A stretch of DNA of 64,000 nt, from contig NZ_JAZAQF010000012.1 in NCBI RefSeq assembly GCF_043235035.1, positions 129,217 through 193,216 on the forward strand, written 5' to 3'. This DNA comes from CACIAM-69d sp001698445. GTDB lineage: Bacteria > Cyanobacteriota > Cyanobacteriia > CACIAM-69d. Made by a program: the position numbers and the translations under genes. The notes below the pieces were generated by a model, which made no database searches, was not told where the DNA came from, and saw only the letters and a list, made by a program, of their open reading frames with translations. Positions 8,034-15,406 of the stretch are shown here, in pieces (the first letter of the stretch is position 1; every line of letters begins with the position of its first letter).

Positions 8034-9047
8034 TCAGGGTTCATCCCGATCATCCGTGCCTGGCGAGTTGGCGGAGGGCAGTTGACCGGCTCCATGGGTT
8101 CCGTTCAAGGATTGCTGATAGGGAAACATCATGGACAGCAACCGATTCACGTGGCTGCGTCCATAGACTTCCACCTTTTGCTCCACAATTTGATGCTCAG
8201 TGGTTTGAGTAACGATCGCGCTCGGGGTGGGCGGCGACTCGGCCACGGTTGGTGTCGAGGTCAGCGGCTCTGAAGTGGTTGAGGTTGCTGGAGTGCCGGG
8301 AAGAATGGCTGGCGTGGCGATCGGGCGCGGCTGGATGGGGCTGACACCGGGAGCCAAGCCCGGCGGTGCTTGGTAGGGCACGGGTTCCGGCAAGGGCGGC
8401 GCGGCGGGCGGTGCAGGTGGAAAAGGACTCCCGGAAAATCCCGGACGATAGAAGCGGCCACTCCGATCCTGGCGTTCTTCGTCATCCTCATCCCAAGGAG
8501 AGGGCAACGGATCGGGCGGGTCGTCAGTCACCGGGGCGGTTGGTTGCGGGCTGGGGGCGATCGGGGTTTTGTTGAACTGAGCGGCGGCCGGTAAATCTTC
8601 AGCCCCCAAATCTCCCGTGCTTAAATTTTTAGCCCTTGGATTTTCAGCCCCTGAATTTCCTGTATTTGAATTTTGAGTTCCTGAATCTCCTAGGTCTGAA
8701 TCTCCTAGGTATTGACCCGGCGCAATTCGCTGGCCAGGGGCGATCGACTGGTTCAAAACAGTTGTGCTGGGGCCAACGCAGGCCGATCGTCCCACCCGCA
8801 CCGCACCAACCAGCAGCACAGCAGCCCCCAGATGGGCCGAGGCTTCCAGGACAATTTGCCCCCCTTGACAGGCGTGAACCACTGCGCCCATCCCGATCGT
8901 TACGTGGGGGCCAATCGTAATTCGGCTGCCCGGATCCGCCTGTAACAGCACCCCGGGGGCGATCGTCGCCGTTGGATCAAGCGTCACTTCGCCGGAAATC
9001 CAGGACTGGCGATCGTCCACCGGATGTAGCGGTTGCAGGGTCATCAT
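8034..9047 (-). CDS. ccmN: Carboxysome assembly protein CcmN, long-linker form
   Basis: CcmN links the CcmM/Rubisco core to the shell. Residues ~17-112 form left-handed beta-helix hexapeptide repeats (ATIAPGVLLQADPGSRITIG). A linker of ~180 residues follows. Near residues 294-312 is the amphipathic encapsulation peptide VYGRSHVNRLLSMMFPYQ, which in other species binds the shell. At 337 residues it is about twice the length of the S. elongatus protein. The extra length is linker: residues 113-152 are eight pentapeptide units encoded by a 15-base tandem repeat, followed by Pro-rich and acidic stretches. It lies 36 bases after ccmM. Confidence 0.92.
   Translation of the reverse strand: MMTLQPLHPVDDRQSWISGEVTLDPTATIAPGVLLQADPGSRITIGPHVTIGMGAVVHACQGGQIVLEASAHLGAAVLLVGAVRVGRSACVGPSTTVLNQSIAPGQRIAPGQYLGDSDLGDSGTQNSNTGNSGAENPRAKNLSTGDLGAEDLPAAAQFNKTPIAPSPQPTAPVTDDPPDPLPSPWDEDDEERQDRSGRFYRPGFSGSPFPPAPPAAPPLPEPVPYQAPPGLAPGVSPIQPRPIATPAILPGTPATSTTSEPLTSTPTVAESPPTPSAIVTQTTEHQIVEQKVEVYGRSHVNRLLSMMFPYQQSLNGTHGAGQLPSANSPGTDDRDEP
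8592..8711 (-). repeat. Eight degenerate 15-nt tandem repeats within ccmN
   Basis: Codons 113-152 of ccmN split exactly into eight five-residue units: YLGDS, DLGDS, GTQNS, NTGNS, GAENP, RAKNL, STGDL, GAEDL. Asp or Asn is fixed at position four. On the minus strand the first two units share CTAGGAGATTCAG. The repeat keeps the frame and only lengthens the disordered linker. Confidence 0.85.
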
Positions 9048-9083
9048 GCGGCAGCCGAATAGGGGGATGGGGGCCTCCGGGTC

Positions 9084-11051
9084 TTAGCGACCGGGACGCT
9101 GAACCACTTCTTCGTAAACGCGCTTCTTGGCCGTCGGGTCGATGCCAATCACACGCACGTAGCTCGTGGGGTTATTTGCCAAGCAAGCCGTCAGGGCTGC
9201 CAGCACTTGGTTAGCCGAGGAACCTTCCAGGCCGCCACAGCTCGTCCAAGCATTGGCCCGGAACCGACGCGCATCGGCATATTCAGCGCCAATTCGGTAG
9301 CCTTGGCTCAGGAGCTTTTGGATTTGCTGGGCAACGGCAGCAGGCACGTTTCCGGCACTCACCGGGGCAGAACCATTGGTGCTGGCCGCCGCAGGAGCGC
9401 TGAAGCTCACTGCATTATTGGCCGTTTGTACGCCAGGACGCTGAACGATGATTTCAGCGGCGCGGCGCTTGCTACTGGGTTCCACAGCCACCAAACGCAC
9501 ATAGGCGGCGGCATGATCGGCCATGCAGGCGCTCAAGGATGCAATCGCCTCCCGTTCCGAAGTGGCTTGCACCGAACCGCAAGTCGTCCAAGCATTGGCT
9601 CGGAAGCGACGCACATCGGCAAATTCCGCCGTGATTTTGCAACCCCGGGCCACCAGTTGCCGAATTTGAGCTGCCACTTCCGCCGAAATACCACCCGGAG
9701 CCACCGCTGCACCGTTGCTGGCAGCGGCCGCCGAAGCACCGGTCACCGCCTTGGCTCCGGAACCGTCGGGCCGTTGAATCACCGATTCAAAAACGCGCTT
9801 CTTAGCCCGTTTATCAATCCCAATCAGGCGCACATATTCACCCGCATGGTCGGTCAAGCAGCCTTGGAGCAGGCTCAATACCTGGGACTCGCTGGTGGAG
9901 TCGATCGGCTTGCAGCTCGTCCAAGCATTCGCCCGGAAGCGGCGCGGATCCGCATGTTCTGTACCGATTTGGTAGCCCTGGGCTAGCAGTTGGCGCACTT
10001 GGGTTGCCAAATCGCCACCAACCGCACCATTGCTGGTCGGAGCTTTGAAACCGTTGCCGTTGCTGCTAGGTTGGCTGGCTTTGGCACTGGTGACCGTACC
10101 TTGACCCGCTTTGTCGCCCGGGCGGTGAACGACCGATTCATAAACCCGCTTCTTAACCGCAGGGTCAACCCCAATCACCCGCACATATTCACCCGCGTGA
10201 TCACGCAGGCAGCCTTCTAGGGCCGTCAGCACGTCGCTTTCATAGGCCGATCGCGGCAGGGCGCAGCTTGTCCAGGCATTGGCCCGGAAACGGCGTGCGT
10301 CGGCATATTCAGCGCTGACTTGGTATCCCTGAGCCAGCAATTGGCGAACCTGTTGCACCAACTCGGCGCTCAACGTCGTCGTAACCACGGAACCCCCAGA
10401 ACCTTCAGAACGATAATCTTGAACAGCAGAACCGTTGGCGGGCCAATTGCCCGTCGGGTTGGCGATCGCCCCCTCAGGCCAATGATCCAACCCGGCCAAC
10501 TGGCGCACAAACTCCCGATCGCGCTCCCGAGCCACCGGCAACGCATCGGCCTGTTCCTGCGTCAGAATCGTCGAACCCGACGGCACATAACGCCCCGACG
10601 GAATTTCCACGTCTTGAATCAGCACATGCATCATCACAATACAGCCATCGCCGACCCGCGCATTAAACACGGTCGATCGAAAGCCAATGAAGCAATCACT
10701 GCCGATGTAGGCGGGGCCATGAATCAGCGCCAGGTGTGATACTGTCGCCGATTCACCAATCCAAACCGCATAATCTTGACCGTCATCCCCCAACACACAG
10801 CCGTCGGCCAACCCATGGATCAGCGCTCCGTCTTCCACCGATGCCCCCGCACCGATGTGGAACGCTGCGCCCCGATCGGCTCGCACCGATGTGCCTGGCC
10901 CCACCCTTGCCCCAGCGGCGATCGTTACTTGACCAACCACATTGGCGAACGGATGAACTTGAGCCGTGGGATGGATGGCGGGCCGCACGGATTGGTCGGA
11001 AGCCACAGACTTCCGATCAATAACCGTTCCATTTGCCCCTCGCGATCCCAT
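9084..11051 (-). CDS. ccmM: Carboxysome scaffold CcmM with four RbcS-like domains
   Basis: CcmM condenses Rubisco inside the beta-carboxysome. The N-terminal ~205 residues form a gamma-carbonic-anhydrase beta-helix; candidate zinc ligands are the His of GALIHG and the H-x4-H pair in SHLALIHG. Four Rubisco-small-subunit-like (SSUL) modules follow, each marked by RRFRANAWT and YVR(V/L): QGYQVSAEYADARR, QGYQIGTEHADPRR, RGCKITAEFADVRR and QGYRIGAEYADARR. They are separated by Ser/Ala/Gly linkers. Start ATG 11051 is chosen because GGAGG (minus 11064-11060) lies 8 bases before it; the frame also opens at GTG 11069, but that would overlap the ribosome site. Length 655 residues. Confidence 0.95.
   Translation of the reverse strand: MGSRGANGTVIDRKSVASDQSVRPAIHPTAQVHPFANVVGQVTIAAGARVGPGTSVRADRGAAFHIGAGASVEDGALIHGLADGCVLGDDGQDYAVWIGESATVSHLALIHGPAYIGSDCFIGFRSTVFNARVGDGCIVMMHVLIQDVEIPSGRYVPSGSTILTQEQADALPVARERDREFVRQLAGLDHWPEGAIANPTGNWPANGSAVQDYRSEGSGGSVVTTTLSAELVQQVRQLLAQGYQVSAEYADARRFRANAWTSCALPRSAYESDVLTALEGCLRDHAGEYVRVIGVDPAVKKRVYESVVHRPGDKAGQGTVTSAKASQPSSNGNGFKAPTSNGAVGGDLATQVRQLLAQGYQIGTEHADPRRFRANAWTSCKPIDSTSESQVLSLLQGCLTDHAGEYVRLIGIDKRAKKRVFESVIQRPDGSGAKAVTGASAAAASNGAAVAPGGISAEVAAQIRQLVARGCKITAEFADVRRFRANAWTTCGSVQATSEREAIASLSACMADHAAAYVRLVAVEPSSKRRAAEIIVQRPGVQTANNAVSFSAPAAASTNGSAPVSAGNVPAAVAQQIQKLLSQGYRIGAEYADARRFRANAWTSCGGLEGSSANQVLAALTACLANNPTSYVRVIGIDPTAKKRVYEEVVQRPGR
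10386..10397 (-). promoter_or_regulatory. Candidate internal start for the short CcmM form
   Basis: An in-frame GTG (minus 10388-10386) preceded by GGGGG lies just before the first RbcS-like module (residues VVTTTLSAELVQQ). In S. elongatus an internal start at the same place makes CcmM35. Here the product would have four modules and about 434 residues. The ribosome site is inferred and has only a 4-base spacing. Confidence 0.45.
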
Positions 11052-11378
11052 GCTTAAAACCTCCGTCACGACTTCACTAACAATTGCCGCGATTCGCTAG
11101 CGAATGCTGCAACCAGGAAGCTTTCTACTCAATCGCGGTGCAGGTGGCTGCGTTTGCAACCCAGGCTGGCAGGGCCGAACTGGCTGCCTTCCGTATCGTT
11201 GATTTAGATGATCAAGTGACTCCATTGAGTTGACCTGATCGCTAGATCGCCGCACTCAAGTTGCAATTCACCCAAATCGTCGTTAGTCGCCATTGCCATT
11301 AGTCACCCTTGGTTGAAGCTGCCTGGAACAAACCCGGAAGATCCCTAGACTATTCCTGACAACCTCGCGCTGGTGACC
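11052..11378. other. ccmL-ccmM spacer
   Basis: This 327-base spacer lies inside the ccm operon. No reading frame of interest is seen; it contains the GGAGG ribosome site for ccmM. Its length leaves room for a secondary promoter, but none is obvious. Confidence 0.4.
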
Positions 11379-11714
11379 CTAATTCGGCAACCGGGCATTA
11401 TTGGGCAACAACAGCCGGTCTTCATCACTCTTGCTGTACAAGCGCATATTTTCAGCGCTCACGGTGTCGATGATCGCAATGGCCGCCGCGTCAATTGGAC
11501 GACCTTCGCCCCCATCCACTTGACGAGCAGCGCTGCCTCGGGCCACCAGCACCCATTCATCCATGCCAGCCCCCACCCCGTCAGCCACCACCTCATATTT
11601 CGGCGTGAGCTGACCGGCCGCATCGACCAACTGCACCAACAGAAACTTCACACCCCGTAGGCTGGGTTCCTTTTGGGTGCTAACCACCGTGCCGCAGACC
11701 CGTGCAATTTGCAT
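11379..11714 (-). CDS. ccmL: Carboxysome vertex protein CcmL
   Basis: A 111-residue member of the CcmL/EutN family, which forms pentamers that close the vertices of the carboxysome shell. The N-terminus MQIARVCGTVVSTQKEPSLRGVKFLLVQLVD is the family signature, and the core VVADGVGAGMDEWVLVARGSAARQ contains the conserved G-A-G loop. The C-terminal ~15 residues (DEDRLLLPNNARLPN) are a short extension. It lies between ccmK and ccmM on the same strand, with unusually long spacers of 518 and 327 bases. Confidence 0.95.
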   Translation of the reverse strand: MQIARVCGTVVSTQKEPSLRGVKFLLVQLVDAAGQLTPKYEVVADGVGAGMDEWVLVARGSAARQVDGGEGRPIDAAAIAIIDTVSAENMRLYSKSDEDRLLLPNNARLPN

Positions 11715-12232
11715 AGCAACTGACTCAAATCAGCACTGTGAACGATCGCGAAAACAACAGGCACTTTGAAGCTTTTTTACGAGGACTCACCCTCAACACT
11801 CCTATCCGTTTTAGCCACTGACCTGAGCGAAGCGATCGCCTCGATCAGAAAGTTCTAAAAACGCTTTGCAATTCAATAAATTGCATTGTTTCGGAATATC
11901 GGGACAAGCACTGACTAACCGACAGTGCGATCGAGTCGTTATCAGACCTAAACAAAAAATTTTAGCCTGTTGGATGAAGTTAGGTCTTAACCAATTTCGA
12001 TAGGGCGATCGCGTTATGCCAGCGCACTCGGAATCCTGATCTCAACATCAATAGCGCAAAGGCTAGGGGTCAATTTCCAATTCGCAACGCCCAAGAGACC
12101 GCGTGATCGGGCTTGAACCAACTGGCTTTGAACTGTGATGGAGACGACCGATTCTCATGCTCGATCGCTTAAAAACTGCTGCCCGCTGAAATTACGTCAA
12201 AGCCTAACGCAGCCAACTTCGCGCTTGGATGA
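11715..12232. other. ccmK-ccmL spacer, AT-rich
   Basis: These 518 bases contain no supported gene. Composition is more AT-rich than the flanking genes (11810-12000). The length suggests that ccmLMNO could have its own promoter, but I cannot identify one. Confidence 0.4.
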
Positions 12233-12541
12233 CTATTCCGAGAACTGTTGCACTGCCTCGGTGTAGCGGATCGGCAGCACATACTCCAGGTTTTCGTGGG
12301 GGCGGGCAATGATGTGGGTCGAAACCACTTCACCACCGTTCACGCGGCGCACAGATTCCACGCCAGCGGCTACGGAAGCTTGCACTTCCGACACGTCGCC
12401 ACGGACGATCACGGTCACGCGGGCGCTACCAATTTTCTCGTAGCCCACCAAGGTCACCCGAGCGGCCTTCACCATCGCATCAGCGGCTTCCACAACGGCG
12501 GGAAAACCACGGGTTTCAATCATTCCGACTGCAATAGGCAT
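12233..12541 (-). CDS. ccmK2: Carboxysome shell hexamer CcmK
   Basis: A 102-residue single BMC-domain protein that tiles the carboxysome facets as hexamers. It begins MPIAVGMIETRGFPAVVEAADAMVKAARVTLVGYEKIGSARVTVIVRG; the KIGS segment lines the central pore. Its length and sequence are of the CcmK1/CcmK2 class. AAGGAG lies 7 bases before the ATG on the minus strand. Only one ccmK is present here, whereas many cyanobacteria have two or more in the operon. It is the first gene of the ccm operon and faces ndhF3 across an 849-base divergent region. Confidence 0.93.
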   Translation of the reverse strand: MPIAVGMIETRGFPAVVEAADAMVKAARVTLVGYEKIGSARVTVIVRGDVSEVQASVAAGVESVRRVNGGEVVSTHIIARPHENLEYVLPIRYTEAVQQFSE

Positions 12542-12672
12542 TGCCGAACTCCTTATGTTGTGTCGTAAACGCGAATGTTGTAGAACGCCTTGGTTGTTTC
12601 CAAGGACGATCGTCCCTGCGCTAGTGCGATCGCGGCATTTATCGTACCCCCCTTGGGGATCTGGCGCTAGCC

Positions 12673-12698
12673 ATTATTTCTCAAGTATTGGAAATAAT
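12673..12698. promoter_or_regulatory. 8-bp inverted repeat upstream of ccmK
   Basis: ATTATTTC (12673-12680) and GAAATAAT (12691-12698) form a perfect dyad with a 10-base spacer, about 130 bases before the ccmK ATG. A dimeric regulator, for example a LysR-type CO2 regulator, could bind here. No regulator is identified by the sequence itself. Confidence 0.4.
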
Positions 12699-12714
12699 AC
12701 GCACGATAGAATGC

Positions 12715-12734
12715 GGGTTTTCATAAAAAAACCC
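12715..12734. terminator. GGGTTTT/AAAACCC hairpin
   Basis: GGGTTTT (12715-12721) pairs with AAAACCC (12728-12734). It sits just upstream of the riboswitch-like element and could separate the divergent transcripts. A terminator role is uncertain. Confidence 0.35.
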
Positions 12735-12780
12735 ACTTAATCCGCGATTCCCCCGCAGAATAGCGTTGACGAACTTCCCA

Positions 12781-12819
12781 AGCCTAGCTACGGCTCCCTA
12801 CGCATTAGGCTACAGGGAG
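12781..12819 (+). ncRNA. Candidate pseudoknot RNA, Downstream-peptide (glutamine-II) type
   Basis: AGCCTA (12781-12786) pairs with TAGGCT (12806-12811). The loop between them holds CTCCCT (12794-12799), which pairs with AGGGAG (12814-12819) just 3' of the stem. This is an H-type pseudoknot, and AGGGAG is also the ribosome site, 8 bases before an ATG. A pseudoknot sequestering the ribosome site of a very short reading frame in a cyanobacterium is the architecture of the Downstream-peptide motif, known as the glutamine-II riboswitch. The pairings are seen directly; the family assignment is from memory of the class. Confidence 0.55.
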
Positions 12820-12827
12820 AAGCATCT

Positions 12828-12881
12828 ATGGCAATTCGCCCCGCAACGATTCGTTACGGATTGCTACCTGGGCAGGAATGA
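12828..12881 (+). CDS. 17-codon peptide frame downstream of the pseudoknot
   Basis: A tiny frame encoding MAIRPATIRYGLLPGQE, ending in TGA. Its ribosome site AGGGAG (12814-12819) has ideal spacing and is occluded in the pseudoknot described just upstream. Known Downstream-peptide RNAs precede conserved frames of about 17 codons or more, which this fits. It points toward ndhF3, which starts 509 bases downstream. It is not otherwise recognisable. It may be a regulatory leader or a small inhibitor-like peptide; I cannot say which. Confidence 0.5.
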   Translation: MAIRPATIRYGLLPGQE

Positions 12882-13390
12882 ACGCTTTACTAACTAGTTT
12901 GCCTATTCCCTAGTGTAGTGAAAAGCGTCCCCAATCAGCTTTTTTAATCTCAATCGTTTTGATAACTTGCGGTTAAGCCCCCGTTCGCTTATCAGAAAAT
13001 CAGAAAAGTTAATCCCCCCGCAAAGGAATTGCAAAGTTGATCTCGATTGCCCAAGGCATCCCATCAACGCCTTTGCATGACCTTTGCATGAAATGATCAA
13101 AAACATTGGATCATCGTCATTTAACGGTCAAAATACCCGATCGCCCCGGGCGCAATTCCCTTGGCAGCGGCACGAACCCAGCTACAGGGGATGCCAAACT
13201 GAGGATCACAGAGGATCAAAACCGATCCAATCACTTGCTAGGCTTAACGATGGCCGGCCAACTCGCCGTCTGTTTCGCGTCTGATTGTTTTTAGCTCTAT
13301 TTCTGGCTATTGCTGGCTATTTCGCCTAATTGCGCCTTTTTGCGCCCTTTTAAATTTTCCTGTTCACCCTTACCTTGAGCGCGATCGCCC
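12882..13390. other. Upstream region of ndhF3
   Basis: These 509 bases precede ndhF3. They are AT-rich at 12890-13010 and pyrimidine-rich at 13290-13370. The ndhF3 promoter and low-CO2 operators are expected here, but I found no clear match to an NdhR/CcmR box. No gene is seen. Confidence 0.4.
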
Positions 13391-15262
13391 ATGACCGCCT
13401 TACCCCCTCTGACTCAATGGCTGGTGCAAACCGTCTGGCTTGTGCCGGCCTATGGCTTGATTGGGGCGTTGATGACCCTGCCTTGGGCCACGGGAACCAT
13501 CCGACGCACGGGGCCCCGGCCCGCCGCCTACATCAACCTATTGATGACAATTTTGGCCGCCATCCATGGCGGTTGGCTGTTTCGGGAATTTTGGGGTCAG
13601 GAGGCGCAATACCTCAGTTTCAATTGGCTGGAGGTGGCGGATTTCAAGCTCTCCTTTGTCTTGGAGGTTTCTCCGGTCAGTTTGGGGGCCATGGAACTGG
13701 TCACGGGGCTGAGTTTGGTGGCGCAGGTCTACTCTCTGGGTTACCTGGAAAAGGACTGGGGCTTAGCGCGATTCTTCGCCATGATGGGCTTTTTTGAAGG
13801 GGCCATGAGCGGCTTAGCGATCAGCGATTCTTTGCTGTTGAGCTATTGCCTACTGGAGATGCTGACCCTTTCCACCTATCTGATCGTGGGCTATTGGTAC
13901 GCACAGCCTTTGGCCGTTACGGGGGCCCGCGATGCTTTTCTGACCAAGCGGGTGGGGGATATTTTGCTGCTGATGGGGACATTGGCCCTTTCGACCCTCA
14001 GCGGCAGTTTGAATTTTTCGGATTTGGCGGATTGGGCCCAAACGGCCCAGTTAACGGACTGGCAAGCGGGTTTGCTGGCGATCGCCCTCATTGCGGGGCC
14101 CACGGGCAAATGCGCCCAATTTCCGCTGCACCTGTGGCTGGACGAAGCCATGGAAGGGCCCAATCCAGCTTCCCTGATGCGGAATTCGATCGTGGTGGCC
14201 TGTGGGGCCTATGTGCTGATTAAGCTGGCTCCGGTGTTGGCCCTGTCGCCCTTGGGGTCGGCGATTCCCATTGCCTTGGGAACCATGACGGCGATCGGGG
14301 CTTCGCTGGTGGGAATTGCCCAAATTGACCTGAAGCGGGCCCTGTCCCACACCACCAGCGCCTATCTGGGGTTGGTATTCATTGCGGTGGGGTTGCAACA
14401 AACGGATGTGGCGTTGCTGTTGCTGCTGACCCATGCGATCGCGAAGGCAGCCCTGTTCACCAGCATTGGCGGTGTCATTCTGAACACCAGCACCCAAGAT
14501 ATGACCCAAATGGGCGGTTTGTGGTCAAAAATGCCTGTTTCTACTATGGCTTTTGTGGCTGGCTCCATGGGGATGGTGGCCCTGTTGCCCTTGGGATCCT
14601 TTTGGGCCATGGAGCGGTGGCTCAGTGAGCCGGCCATGCCCAGTTGGTCGATCGCGGTGGTCTTGCTGGTGAATGGCTTGACAGCACTGAATTTGGCCCG
14701 GGTGTTTGGGCTGGTATTTGGTGGCTCCACACAACCCAAAACCCGCCGGGCCCCGGAGGTGGGTTGGACTATGGCCGTACCGATCGTGTCCTCGATCGTC
14801 CTGACCCTGTTGGTTCCCTTGATGTTGGAGCGGTGGCAACTGCTGTTAACCCGGGTGGGCATGCTGCAATTTCCGATCACAGAAACGATCGCCCTGGTGG
14901 CTTCGGCGGCCCTGGGCGCGGCGATCGGGATTGCCATCTATAGCTTTGGGGCCGTGGCGCGGCCGGTGAAGTTGCCGATTCCGGCCTTGCAAGACCTATT
15001 GGCCTATGACTTTTATATCGATCGAATCTATCGGGTCACCATTGCTCTCGTGGTGGGGGCGGCGGCCCGGTTCACGGCCTGGATCGATCGCTACGTCATT
15101 GACGGCCTGGTGAATTTGGTCGGGGTAGCAGCCCTATTTGGTGGCGAGGGCTTGAAATACAGCACCTCTGGCCAATCCCAAGGCTACGTTTTGGTGGTGC
15201 TGATTAGCGTCAGCATGATGGTGGTCTTGGCTGGGTGGTCTTTGGCGCAACTGTGGTTCTAG
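13391..15262 (+). CDS. ndhF3: NDH-1 subunit NdhF3 (CO2-uptake type)
   Basis: A proton-pumping antiporter-like subunit of a specialised NDH-1 complex, 623 residues with about 15 hydrophobic segments. Quinone oxidoreductase family motifs are visible: GLSLVAQVYSLGYLEKD, FPLHLWLDEAMEGPNPASLM and KRALSHTTSAYLG. It heads the operon ndhF3-ndhD3-cupA-cupS, which in cyanobacteria builds the NDH-1MS complex for low-CO2-induced CO2 uptake. The ribosome site before ATG 13391 is weak. The '3' rather than '4' assignment rests on the downstream CupS-like gene; an ndhF4-type identity is the alternative. Confidence 0.85.
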   Translation: MTALPPLTQWLVQTVWLVPAYGLIGALMTLPWATGTIRRTGPRPAAYINLLMTILAAIHGGWLFREFWGQEAQYLSFNWLEVADFKLSFVLEVSPVSLGAMELVTGLSLVAQVYSLGYLEKDWGLARFFAMMGFFEGAMSGLAISDSLLLSYCLLEMLTLSTYLIVGYWYAQPLAVTGARDAFLTKRVGDILLLMGTLALSTLSGSLNFSDLADWAQTAQLTDWQAGLLAIALIAGPTGKCAQFPLHLWLDEAMEGPNPASLMRNSIVVACGAYVLIKLAPVLALSPLGSAIPIALGTMTAIGASLVGIAQIDLKRALSHTTSAYLGLVFIAVGLQQTDVALLLLLTHAIAKAALFTSIGGVILNTSTQDMTQMGGLWSKMPVSTMAFVAGSMGMVALLPLGSFWAMERWLSEPAMPSWSIAVVLLVNGLTALNLARVFGLVFGGSTQPKTRRAPEVGWTMAVPIVSSIVLTLLVPLMLERWQLLLTRVGMLQFPITETIALVASAALGAAIGIAIYSFGAVARPVKLPIPALQDLLAYDFYIDRIYRVTIALVVGAAARFTAWIDRYVIDGLVNLVGVAALFGGEGLKYSTSGQSQGYVLVVLISVSMMVVLAGWSLAQLWF

Positions 15263-15406
15263 GAACCCAATGCGCAAGAAACGGGAGATCAGGAGCGAAT
15301 AGCAGACGAGTAACGGGCGAGCCACGGGCAAATAAACGGCTGATTGATGGCTGAAACAGATGATTGGTTGCTGATGATTGATTGCTGAGACAGAGAGGCA
15401 AAAACT

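Noticed and set aside
12685..12700. Possible NtcA site GTA...TAC near ccmK
   Set aside because: The spacer is 10 bases, not the 8 of the NtcA consensus, and no -10 box lies at the expected distance.
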